Shown here: in pieces, positions 20,381 to 28,690 of the stretch
Position numbering within the stretch: position 1 is the stretch's first letter
How the letters are laid out: every line of letters begins with the position of its first letter
DNA from: Clostridiales bacterium
GTDB taxonomy: Bacteria; Bacillota; Clostridia; Lachnospirales; Lachnospiraceae
Reading direction: 5' to 3'
Length of the DNA stretch: 64,000 bases
Assembly: GCA_020860565.1 (NCBI GenBank)
Contig: JAJBUA010000067.1
Span: forward strand, 1 to 64,000
Made by a program: the position numbers and the translations under genes
Notes under the pieces: model-generated
What the model was told of the DNA's origin: nothing
Seen by the model: only the letters and a program-made list of their open reading frames with translations
The model's database searches: none

Positions 20381-21136
20381 TCACTCTGCCCTCTCCGCCG
20401 GATACCCCCGCGGGGTCACCATGCGCCCATTGATCATCCGGGTCTGAGAGTTGCCGATATACACCGTCGTAAACATATCCGCCGGATACTCCCGCAATCT
20501 CTGCAGCGTCATAACCTCTGCCTGTTCCCCGTCCCTGCCAATCTGCCGCACAACTCCGCAGATACATTCTTTCTCCAGCACCGTCATCAGGATCTCACAG
20601 GCCCGCCTCAGATAATCTGACCGTCTGCGGCTCGCAGGGTTATAAAGGCAGATCACCAGATCCGCCTCCGCCGCCAGAAGCAGCCGCTTCGCAATCTTTT
20701 CCCACGGCGTCATCAGATCGCTCAGACTGATTACTGCAAAATCATGCATCAGCGGAGCTCCCAGTACTGCCGCGCCCGCTGTTGCCGCCGTCACGCCGCT
20801 TACGACCTTCACCCCGCACTCCGGATATTCCGGCGCCAGCGAGAGCATCAGCCCCGCCATCCCATAGACTCCGGCGTCTCCGCTGCATACCATCACGACA
20901 CGCTTTCCCATCCCTGCCTGTTCAAAAGCCAGACGGCATCGTTCCTCCTCCCGGCGCATGGGCGTTGAGAGATATTCTTTGTCCGGGAAATACGGCTTCA
21001 TCAATTCGGTATAAACAGTATATCCGATTATTGTATCACATACTTCCAGCTCACGCCAGACCTCCCGTGTCATGGAACCCTCGCCCCCCGGCCCGATGCC
21101 GGCGATGATAATCTTATGCTTTTCCGAAATCACCAT
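20381..21136 (-). CDS. cbiH: Precorrin-3B C17-methyltransferase
   Basis: IAGIGPGGEGSMTREV, VVMVCSGDAGVYGMAGLML, HDFAVISLSDLMTPWE. Confidence 0.92.
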   Translation of the reverse strand: MVISEKHKIIIAGIGPGGEGSMTREVWRELEVCDTIIGYTVYTELMKPYFPDKEYLSTPMRREEERCRLAFEQAGMGKRVVMVCSGDAGVYGMAGLMLSLAPEYPECGVKVVSGVTAATAGAAVLGAPLMHDFAVISLSDLMTPWEKIAKRLLLAAEADLVICLYNPASRRRSDYLRRACEILMTVLEKECICGVVRQIGRDGEQAEVMTLQRLREYPADMFTTVYIGNSQTRMINGRMVTPRGYPAERAE

Positions 21137-21140
21137 TTTC

Positions 21141-22778
21141 TCATTCCTTTACAATCAATATCGTATAGTACCCGGCACTCTCATCCAGTTGATCCGTCCC
21201 TTCACAAATCCGCTCTCCCGGCATCCCGCAGTTTTCCACCATCCAGACACGCTGTCCGGATTCCGCGAGCAGGCGCTGCACCTCTCCGATATTCTTCCCC
21301 ATCTTCATGATGATCTTAGTCCCGGACAGCTTCAGACCCTCCCGGATCTGCTCCGGCTGCGAGAGGATATGGATCTGCTCCGCCCCCTCCGCAAGACCCA
21401 GATTCAGGGCCGCGGCCGCCGCGCAAAATGAGGGCACGCTGTTTACCAGACGTGTCTCATATCCGCGGGACGCCACGATCTGATGAACATACAGGTATGA
21501 GGCATAGACTGTCACGTCACCAAGGTTCAGGAAACCTACGCTTTTTCCTGCATCCAGATACTGACAGACAAGATCCGCAGCCTTCTGATGAGAACGCTCT
21601 CTCACCTGCGGATCGCGGGTCATCGGGAAAGGCACCCCGATACATTCTTTTCTCTCGATCTCCGGCAATGCGCGCAGGGCAATCTGCCAGGCGATACTGC
21701 TGTGGTAATCCTCCCCGGGCGTCATGATCATATCGCATTCCCGTATGGTGCGCACTGCCTTGAGCGTCAGAAGTTCCGGATCTCCGGGGCCGACTCCGAT
21801 GCCGCAGAGGATGCCGCTCTCACATTTTCTGACCAGCGTCATGGGATCTCTCCATTCTCTGTCGCAATTGAAGGTACGATCTTCAGCCACCAGTTCTTCC
21901 TTTTGTGGTAATTCTCCCGCTTCGGACAGTTTGACACGGCCCGCAGATTCCACACCGAGATCTGCCTGCGCACGTGTTCCTGTCAGACCTTTCTCCCACG
22001 CCGACTTCGCATGAGACACATAGATATCCCGGATCCCCGCATATTCTCCCAGTCCCTTCAGGACACAGGTCACATCATAGCCGTCCCTGATAAAACGGGA
22101 TTTCCAGGAGTCCTCTCCCTCCCCCGCCATATCGTTGCAGGCGTGATCTCCCGCCACGACGAGAAACGGAGCCAGTACAATCCTCTGCCTCCCGCGGGTT
22201 TTCTCGATCTCCAGCATATTTTTACACGTCGGGGAAGCCTCCACCGTACCGATCAGAATATCCGCACAACCTGCATCATAAAAGCAACGCTGCAGCCGCT
22301 CATACGAAAAATTTGCCACATGCTCCGTGCCATGGCCCATCAGGATGATATCCGTCTCAGCGTTCCGGCGATCCGCAAATTCTTCCATCATTACTTCCAC
22401 AACCCGGCGGTAGTCTGTTTCATCGGTCAGAAGCGGTTCCCCGCACGCAAACACCTCAAAGGAATCCTCAAATCTGCGGATCGTTTTCATCATCCGGTCA
22501 TATTCAAATCCACGGATCACATGTGTCAGCTGCACCAGGACATGCGTAAAGCCTTCCGCGGCAAGCCGTCTCAGTGCCGTCTCCACGTCGTCAACCTCAA
22601 TCCCGTCGCGCTCCCGCAGGATGTGCCGAATCGTCGGACTCGTAAAAGCCCCGCGAAATGTATGCTCCGGAAATGCCGAACGGATATCCGCTTCAATCGC
22701 TTCGATCGTCTGTTTTCTTGTCTTTTGATAGCTGGTGCCAAAGCTGACCACCAGAACTGCTTTTTTATCCATAATCAT
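21141..22778 (-). CDS. Fused sirohydrochlorin cobaltochelatase (CbiK) and precorrin-2 C20-methyltransferase (CbiL/CobI)
   Basis: N-term VLVVSFGTSYQKTRKQTIEAIEADI...LMGHGTEHVAN (CbiK); C-term GIGVGPGDPELLTLKAVRTI...GFLNLGDVTVYASY (CbiL). Confidence 0.92.
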   Translation of the reverse strand: MIMDKKAVLVVSFGTSYQKTRKQTIEAIEADIRSAFPEHTFRGAFTSPTIRHILRERDGIEVDDVETALRRLAAEGFTHVLVQLTHVIRGFEYDRMMKTIRRFEDSFEVFACGEPLLTDETDYRRVVEVMMEEFADRRNAETDIILMGHGTEHVANFSYERLQRCFYDAGCADILIGTVEASPTCKNMLEIEKTRGRQRIVLAPFLVVAGDHACNDMAGEGEDSWKSRFIRDGYDVTCVLKGLGEYAGIRDIYVSHAKSAWEKGLTGTRAQADLGVESAGRVKLSEAGELPQKEELVAEDRTFNCDREWRDPMTLVRKCESGILCGIGVGPGDPELLTLKAVRTIRECDMIMTPGEDYHSSIAWQIALRALPEIERKECIGVPFPMTRDPQVRERSHQKAADLVCQYLDAGKSVGFLNLGDVTVYASYLYVHQIVASRGYETRLVNSVPSFCAAAAALNLGLAEGAEQIHILSQPEQIREGLKLSGTKIIMKMGKNIGEVQRLLAESGQRVWMVENCGMPGERICEGTDQLDESAGYYTILIVKE

Positions 22779-22851
22779 ACCGCCTGTAATTCTGTTATTT
22801 CATAAACACACGCTCATGCGTACCTGCACAAAATCCATTCGCTGTTACAAA

Positions 22852-23445
22852 TCATGGAATCCTGCGTGCAATCACCATCAGCCGCCCATTTGCCTGTGTA
22901 TACTCACAGGTAACAAGAGCCAGCAGCTCGTCACCGAAACTGACCTCTACACCGGTATCAAAGAACTTTTTTTGCGCCGCGATCTCCCACGCCTCCTGAA
23001 ACTCTTTTTTGTTTGCGGGAAAGAGTACTTTCTGCCACGGCACCTGATTTCCTTCCGCGTCCAGACGAAGCACCATCACAATCTCATAGCTGCCCGCCTC
23101 CGTCAGCGTATCAAACTGAATATACGGGTGCTGCTGATAATACGAAACCAATGTGTAATTCTGCAGAGCCGCGAACATCCGCCCATTTCTCATATGATGA
23201 CCGTAAATCAGCAGACTGCTCCATGAATCAAATTCATAGCCGGTATCATACAGATCCGTACCATACTGCGCCGTATACCAGATCACGGATTCCAGATCCT
23301 GATCCCAGATCCGGTAGATAATATCGGTTTCCGATCTGGTATAAGCCGCCTCAGAAGGCACTGCGCTAAACGGCAGATTCAGTGAGGTAACCACAAGCAC
23401 AGCAATCAGAACTGTTGACAACCGCCGCAGAAAGCCCGAACGCAT
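22852..23445 (-). CDS. Class B sortase
   Basis: Signal/TM N-terminus; LLIYGHHMRNGRMFAAL (catalytic His), LLALVTCEYTQANGRLMVIARR (catalytic Cys and Arg). Confidence 0.85.
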   Translation of the reverse strand: MRSGFLRRLSTVLIAVLVVTSLNLPFSAVPSEAAYTRSETDIIYRIWDQDLESVIWYTAQYGTDLYDTGYEFDSWSSLLIYGHHMRNGRMFAALQNYTLVSYYQQHPYIQFDTLTEAGSYEIVMVLRLDAEGNQVPWQKVLFPANKKEFQEAWEIAAQKKFFDTGVEVSFGDELLALVTCEYTQANGRLMVIARRIP

Positions 23446-23485
23446 GCTTCGCCTTTTCCCGGTTCAGTTGGCGTAAGAATATCTT

Positions 23486-23893
23486 CTACTCATCCCGCTC
23501 CCTCCCCTCTCTGCCTTGTTCCACGCGTCTCCTCGCCACGAGCACGATCATCATGCCGCCGGCCGAAACCAGAACAAGGATCAGCAATAAGAGAAAATGC
23601 GTCACATCTCCCGTCTTTGCCAGCAGATCCGCAAACGGCGCATCGCCATCCTCAAGCGGATAAAGTTCGCCGCCCGGCGTCCCGGAATCTCCGGAAGAAC
23701 CAGAATCGATTCCTGGTCCGGAACCGGAACTTCCGCCGGAGCCCGAACCCGAGCTTCCACCGGATCCACCGCTGTGATCACGTCCACCGGAACTCCCGCC
23801 ACCCGAGCCTGACGTTTCCTCCGGTGCAGTCGTCTCCTCCGGCACCGTTGGCTCCTCCGGGGAATCCTGTATTCTGTTATTCCATCTGCCCAC
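23486..23893 (-). pseudogene. C-terminal remnant of a sortase-anchored surface protein
   Basis: VGRWNNRIQDSPEEPTVPEETT... Ser/Gly-rich spacer, then LLAKTGD + hydrophobic stretch + ARRR cell-wall sorting signal. No signal peptide; only a GTG start; frame blocked by TGA just upstream. Confidence 0.6.
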
Positions 23894-23916
23894 AATGTTT
23901 ACTTTAACATGAAATG

Positions 23917-24732
23917 CTACTGCCAGCTTCGCTTCACTACCTCACTTTTCAGATAAAACCTGCCCTTCTCCGAGTTCTTAACCGGGTGAAGCTTTCCGCG
24001 TTTTGTCAGATCATTAATGTTTTGCCGGGAACAACCAAGGATTTCCGCCGCCTGCGCAGCACTGATCACGCAGTCCTCTACAAATCTTCGGAAATCGGAT
24101 GTGATAAGCGGTACCGTCTCACCCATCTCGTACAGTGCGTAATCCATAATGTCGCGGTTTTCATCCCACGTCACACCATAGCCGCCGACCATAACATGAA
24201 CATGAGGGAAAAATTCTGTTTTCTTTAATAAGATCTGAAGCTCCCTGTGGTCTTCCAGATATTTCTTTAAATAGCATTTTTTTACGAGTCCATTCCGGAA
24301 AAATACCAGAAGAACATATTCACCCAAAACCAGAACATCCTCTACCCGTCTGCAAAAACGCTCCCGGATGTACTCCGGCAAATCATTTTCCCCGAGCGAA
24401 AGCAGATAATAATCATCCTGCGCACATCGACCTCCGGCAATCGTCAGCAGTGCAAATTCATCATACTCCGCTAGCCCATTATCACGCAGGATATATGCCA
24501 GATTCTGGCGATCCGGCGGCACAATTCTCTGTTGCACCCAGACCCTGCTCCAGTAAGGATTTACCGTCTTCTCCCCTCGTTTCACAAACGAAGACAGCAG
24601 CAGCGGAGTCTCCCACGGATCCGCATGATCCGGCAGTTCAATATAGAATTTCTTTCCTGTTTCGTAGTAAAAAAGATATGCCAGATCTTTTTGTCCGACG
24701 TCTGTCTCATCGCGAACAGCGAAAATCTTCAT
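23917..24732 (-). CDS. HipS-like / DUF2442-like / HTH (excisionase-type) protein, putative antitoxin
   Basis: N-term resembles HipA_N (IVPPDRQNLAYILRDNGLAEYDEFALLTIAGGRCAQDDYYLLS), middle resembles DUF2442 (LVFFRNGLVKKCYLKKYLE...GGYGVTWDENRDI), C-term ISAAQAAEILGCSRQNINDLTKRGKLHPVK. Confidence 0.6.
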   Translation of the reverse strand: MKIFAVRDETDVGQKDLAYLFYYETGKKFYIELPDHADPWETPLLLSSFVKRGEKTVNPYWSRVWVQQRIVPPDRQNLAYILRDNGLAEYDEFALLTIAGGRCAQDDYYLLSLGENDLPEYIRERFCRRVEDVLVLGEYVLLVFFRNGLVKKCYLKKYLEDHRELQILLKKTEFFPHVHVMVGGYGVTWDENRDIMDYALYEMGETVPLITSDFRRFVEDCVISAAQAAEILGCSRQNINDLTKRGKLHPVKNSEKGRFYLKSEVVKRSWQ

Positions 24733-25531
24733 ACGTACACCACCTTTTCCAGATCATCTCCCAGATCCTGTTTTGCAGATTCGCCGGAATGATGTTATCA
24801 AGTCCTTCCATAATTACGGTTTTATCCTCCACCCGCAGCGGACTGACGCGCGGATACTTTTCCACTGGAATCAAATGCAGATTTTCCCAGACAGATCGTG
24901 ATCCGATATACGTATTGACACGCCTGTCCTCCATTACATCAAAAGCATTGACGGAAGCATCTGACAGACAATGAAATAAAAGTGACAACCCATGATCAAA
25001 AAGCGGAGCAAGCCGAATTGATTTCCTGCCAGAATTCCTCAGTACCTCAATATTTGCCCCATGACGGTCCCGGTTCAAAATCAGATAATCAACCAGAAAC
25101 ATCTGATAAATATACTCTGACCATCCATTCCGTATACAAAAATCCAAAGGTGTTTCCCCATTCTGGCGCTCATTTTCATAATAAACATCCAAAGCGACTT
25201 TATTTTCGCCCGGCTGTTTGAAATCCTCAGACGCGCAAAGATAGGTCTCAAACCTTGTTTCATTGATCACTACATCCGCATGGATCAGCTGATAATGCAG
25301 ATGATCTATCCCTAAAATATTCAACAAACGGTCAGCAATCAATTCATTTACACATTCATGGCCGATCACTCCACGAATATTGTCAAAATTTGACAGCTTA
25401 TAATAAATTTTTCTGCCGCCCAGTTCAGAATAAGACTTTAAAAACGATCCTGCTGTCCCGGAAGAATTGCGAATTCTCGACCACGACAGATACGTCAGAT
25501 CCTGCTTCTCCAAAATAAGTTCCGTCATCAT
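24707..25531 (-). CDS. Compact HipA/HipT/CtkA-like kinase, putative toxin
   Basis: SSGTAGSFLKSYSELGGRKIYYKLSN, GHECVNELIADRLLNILGI, DYLILNRDRHGANIEVLRN, LAPLFDHGLSLLF; 26-bp overlap with downstream ORF. Confidence 0.75.
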   Translation of the reverse strand: MMTELILEKQDLTYLSWSRIRNSSGTAGSFLKSYSELGGRKIYYKLSNFDNIRGVIGHECVNELIADRLLNILGIDHLHYQLIHADVVINETRFETYLCASEDFKQPGENKVALDVYYENERQNGETPLDFCIRNGWSEYIYQMFLVDYLILNRDRHGANIEVLRNSGRKSIRLAPLFDHGLSLLFHCLSDASVNAFDVMEDRRVNTYIGSRSVWENLHLIPVEKYPRVSPLRVEDKTVIMEGLDNIIPANLQNRIWEMIWKRWCTYEDFRCSR

Positions 25532-25553
25532 GATGAATCACCTCATACCAATC

Positions 25554-25582
25554 ATTCTACACAAGCACTTGTCATGTGTCAA
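25554..25582 (-). promoter_or_regulatory. Sigma-A-type promoter with internal palindrome for the HipT-like module
   Basis: Minus strand TTGACA-17 nt-TAGAAT; spacer carries ACAAGTGCTTGT (25561-25572). Confidence 0.7.
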
Positions 25583-25663
25583 GTCTTATTGTTGAGCGCA
25601 TAAAAAAAGAATACCAGCCACCATAAAATGTCTGATACTCTTCTATAAAAATCAAATTAATAT

Positions 25664-26188
25664 TTACTTTCCCTCATAAACAATCGCCGATTCTACCGCA
25701 TATCCTTCCAGCACATCGCGTCCTTTCAGACCAGCAAGCTCCATGATGAAGCAGACCTTGACGACTTCCCCGCCCAACTGCTCAATCATGCCGATGATTG
25801 CCCTGATCGTCCCGCCGGTAGCGATCAGATCGTCGATCACAACGACTTTCTGTCCCGGACGGATCGCGTCTTTGTGCATCTCGATCTCCGCAGAACCATA
25901 CTCCAGATCATATTTGGCGGAAATCGTCTCTCGCGGCAGCTTGCCCTTCTTGCGCACCGGTACAAACGGTTTTTTCTCCGCGTAGGCAACCGGCATGCCA
26001 AAGATAAATCCGCGGGACTCCGGACCCACGATCACATCATAATCGATGTCCTTTAACATCGCCCGCAGACTGTCGATCGCCAATGTCAGACCGTCAGCGT
26101 CCTGAATGATGGAAGTTACATCCCGGAAAATAATCCCCGGTTCCGGGAAATCCGGAATACTGGTTACATACTCTTCCAATGTCTTCAT
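25664..26188 (-). CDS. apt: Adenine phosphoribosyltransferase
   Basis: FPEPGIIFRDVT, GPESRGFIFGMPVAY, VVIDDLIATGGTIRA. Confidence 0.97.
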   Translation of the reverse strand: MKTLEEYVTSIPDFPEPGIIFRDVTSIIQDADGLTLAIDSLRAMLKDIDYDVIVGPESRGFIFGMPVAYAEKKPFVPVRKKGKLPRETISAKYDLEYGSAEIEMHKDAIRPGQKVVVIDDLIATGGTIRAIIGMIEQLGGEVVKVCFIMELAGLKGRDVLEGYAVESAIVYEGK

Positions 26189-26233
26189 AAGTTATAATCC
26201 CCTTTTTCCTTATAGTTTATTTTCTGAGCAGGC

Positions 26234-27475
26234 TCACTCAAATACCTTCATCAGATTAGCCACTTCCTGCCGGCTCTCGGACTCCTGAAAGGAACTGTAA
26301 GAATAGAAGCAGTAGCCGGACACCTCGCCGCTCTCCCGCCCCGCCAGTACCTGGCGCTCGATGATATCGTTCCGGCGCAGCCACTCAGGCACAGTATTAT
26401 TATCCTTACTGCCGGAACCGGCTTTGTACATCGCAAGTCCCAGATAGAGCTTCACCTTGCCCTGATTTTTCAGGTCAATCCATGTCTGCAGATTATTGTC
26501 AAACGCATATGGTGCCAGCGTCCCATCGGATAATTTCGCCTCAAACCCCCAGTAAATCTGCGGCATCACATAATCCACATAGCCGGTCTGTGACATCCAG
26601 GTATCGATGTCCACAAACAGGCGCTCCTCGCTGCGCAGATTATCCACATAACCCTCCGGGCTGATACCAAACTGCACATGACGATTGACCTTTTTTACCG
26701 CCGCATAGACACCCCGGATCAGAGCATTGACATTGTCCCGCCGCCACTCGCTGATATCCTTCGTGCTTCCCGACGCTTCATACTCCGGCTTGTCAAACCA
26801 TTTATCCGGATTATCATTATCGACGGACGGATAAAAATAATCATCAAAATGGATGCCGTCCACATCGTAATTCTCCACGATCTCCGTCACACCGTCGATA
26901 ATCAGTTGCCGCACTTCGGGAACGGAAGGATTAAAATAATATTCCCCACCCTGTTTTAAGAACCAGCGGTCATTTGACGAATCTTTATCGTACAGCCACT
27001 GCTTTGCCGGATGGTTCTCCGAAACCTGTTCCCAGCGGTTGTGATATCCGGTGATCCGATAAGGATTGATCCAGGCGTGAAACTCCAGATTCCGCTCATG
27101 GGCCGCGTCTGTAAAATAAGCAAGCGGATCATATCCGGGATCCTCGCCCTGTGTACCCGTAATAAACCGCGACCACGGGAAATACTCTGACTCATACATG
27201 GCGTCCGCGTCTGCCCTCACATGGACAAATACGGCATTCATCTTTAATTCGACACAGCGATCCAGCATCTCATCTACCGCCTCTTCAAACGCGACCTGTC
27301 TCCAGGGCAGCTTTTCCCAGTCCAAGTAAGAGATCCAGACGCCGCGCAGTTCTTCCTGTCCGGACTTTGATGTCGTACCGGCCCACGCCGTAGCGGTCAG
27401 AAAATTTACCGATAACAAGAAAACTGCCAGCAGGACTCCCAGGAACCGCCGGCAATTCATCTTTCGAAAAGTCAT
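26234..27475 (-). CDS. Secreted family-10-like glycosyl hydrolase (GHL10/DUF187-type)
   Basis: Signal peptide; ELRGVWISYLDW, FVHVRADADAMYESEYFPWS, LEFHAWINPYRIT, VDGIHFDDYFYP. Confidence 0.88.
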   Translation of the reverse strand: MTFRKMNCRRFLGVLLAVFLLSVNFLTATAWAGTTSKSGQEELRGVWISYLDWEKLPWRQVAFEEAVDEMLDRCVELKMNAVFVHVRADADAMYESEYFPWSRFITGTQGEDPGYDPLAYFTDAAHERNLEFHAWINPYRITGYHNRWEQVSENHPAKQWLYDKDSSNDRWFLKQGGEYYFNPSVPEVRQLIIDGVTEIVENYDVDGIHFDDYFYPSVDNDNPDKWFDKPEYEASGSTKDISEWRRDNVNALIRGVYAAVKKVNRHVQFGISPEGYVDNLRSEERLFVDIDTWMSQTGYVDYVMPQIYWGFEAKLSDGTLAPYAFDNNLQTWIDLKNQGKVKLYLGLAMYKAGSGSKDNNTVPEWLRRNDIIERQVLAGRESGEVSGYCFYSYSSFQESESRQEVANLMKVFE

Positions 27476-27540
27476 AGCCGTCTCCCATTTTTCCAGTCTT
27501 TCCCAAAAGTATACCAAAATGGGGAAATACAGGCAACGAC

Positions 27541-28587
27541 CTACCGTTTAATTTTTTCTGTAGGTTTTCTTTCATTTCTTAAATCTTTGACCGATTCACG
27601 CTCAATCAGCCGGTTATCCAGAAAAACCTTGGAATTATCGACGATCCCGTTCTCAATCCGGGCAATCAGCCGTCTGGTCCCTTCCCTCGCCAGCGCGTTC
27701 ATACTGCGCTCTACCGTCGTCAGACGCATATTTCCATAGGCAGACATATCCCAGTTATCAAAACCGATCAGAGACACATCCTCCAGCACGGAAAGTCCAC
27801 GGTCTGCGATTGCCTGTCTGGCGCCAAACGCCATCTCATCATTAAAGCAGAGAATCGCCGTCGGCTGATAATGCAGCAGCTCCATCGCGCCCTGATACCC
27901 GCTGTTGTATCGATAATTGCCGTAAACATAAGGGATCTCATAGGGATCGATCCCATGACTGCGGACCGAATCCTCCCATCCCTTATGGCGGAGTCTCGTG
28001 GAATCCAGATCCGCATTTCCCTCGATCACGCAGATATTGCGGTGTCCATGTTCCAGGAGATAATCCATCGCCCAGCTCATCGAAAGACGCTCATCCGTCG
28101 TCACATTTGCCATGTCCTCGATGAAAACTTCACGGCAGATCACCACAGCCGGAATCTGCTTTGACATGATCTCTTCGATGAATCTCAGGTCATCATCCAG
28201 CTGACTCAGGACAACAATTCCGTCAAAATGACTGGGATTAAGCGTTCCCGGCTCATGCATATCGATTCCCTTGACTACCACGTTATATTTACTCCCGACG
28301 ACACTGTATACGCCGGTAATCACATCGTGAAGGACAAACGGAGACGTAAGCTTGCTGATCGTAGAAAAATACAGACCCAGTACGCCCGCACGCGAAGACT
28401 GCAGATTAACTGCCGCCTGGTTTTTCACATATCCCATTTCCTGGGCAATTTGCAGAATTTTTTTACTCCGGCCTCCCTTATCGCTGCCAATCCCGTTGAG
28501 CGCGCGGGATACTGTAGAGTAGGAAACGCCGGCTTTTTTCGCAATATCCTTAATCGTGACTGACATGGGGTGTCCTCTTTCACTCAA
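27541..28587 (-). CDS. LacI-family transcriptional regulator
   Basis: VTIKDIAKKAGVSYSTVSRALNG HTH; periplasmic-binding-like sensor domain. Confidence 0.96.
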   Translation of the reverse strand: MSERGHPMSVTIKDIAKKAGVSYSTVSRALNGIGSDKGGRSKKILQIAQEMGYVKNQAAVNLQSSRAGVLGLYFSTISKLTSPFVLHDVITGVYSVVGSKYNVVVKGIDMHEPGTLNPSHFDGIVVLSQLDDDLRFIEEIMSKQIPAVVICREVFIEDMANVTTDERLSMSWAMDYLLEHGHRNICVIEGNADLDSTRLRHKGWEDSVRSHGIDPYEIPYVYGNYRYNSGYQGAMELLHYQPTAILCFNDEMAFGARQAIADRGLSVLEDVSLIGFDNWDMSAYGNMRLTTVERSMNALAREGTRRLIARIENGIVDNSKVFLDNRLIERESVKDLRNERKPTEKIKR

Positions 28588-28690
28588 ATGGATCTACAGG
28601 AACCGTTTAAGCCGTGATGTGAAAGTCATTGAGAGTTTACCTGTATTTTTCCGAACGGTTACATAATCAAAACAATAAACAAACTTAAGG

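Noticed and set aside
22779-22851. Cobalamin riboswitch upstream of the cob genes
   Set aside because: Only 73 bp available and no recognisable B12-box-like sequence
23917-24732. Prophage or integrative element based on the excisionase-like HTH
   Set aside because: No integrase, att-like repeats or phage structural genes nearby; the HTH fits better as the DNA-binding part of the HipT-like pair
28588-28690. LacI operator upstream of the lacI-type gene (GGAACCGTTTAAGCC)
   Set aside because: Weak dyad symmetry compared with the 34086 and 34312 sites; not enough to call
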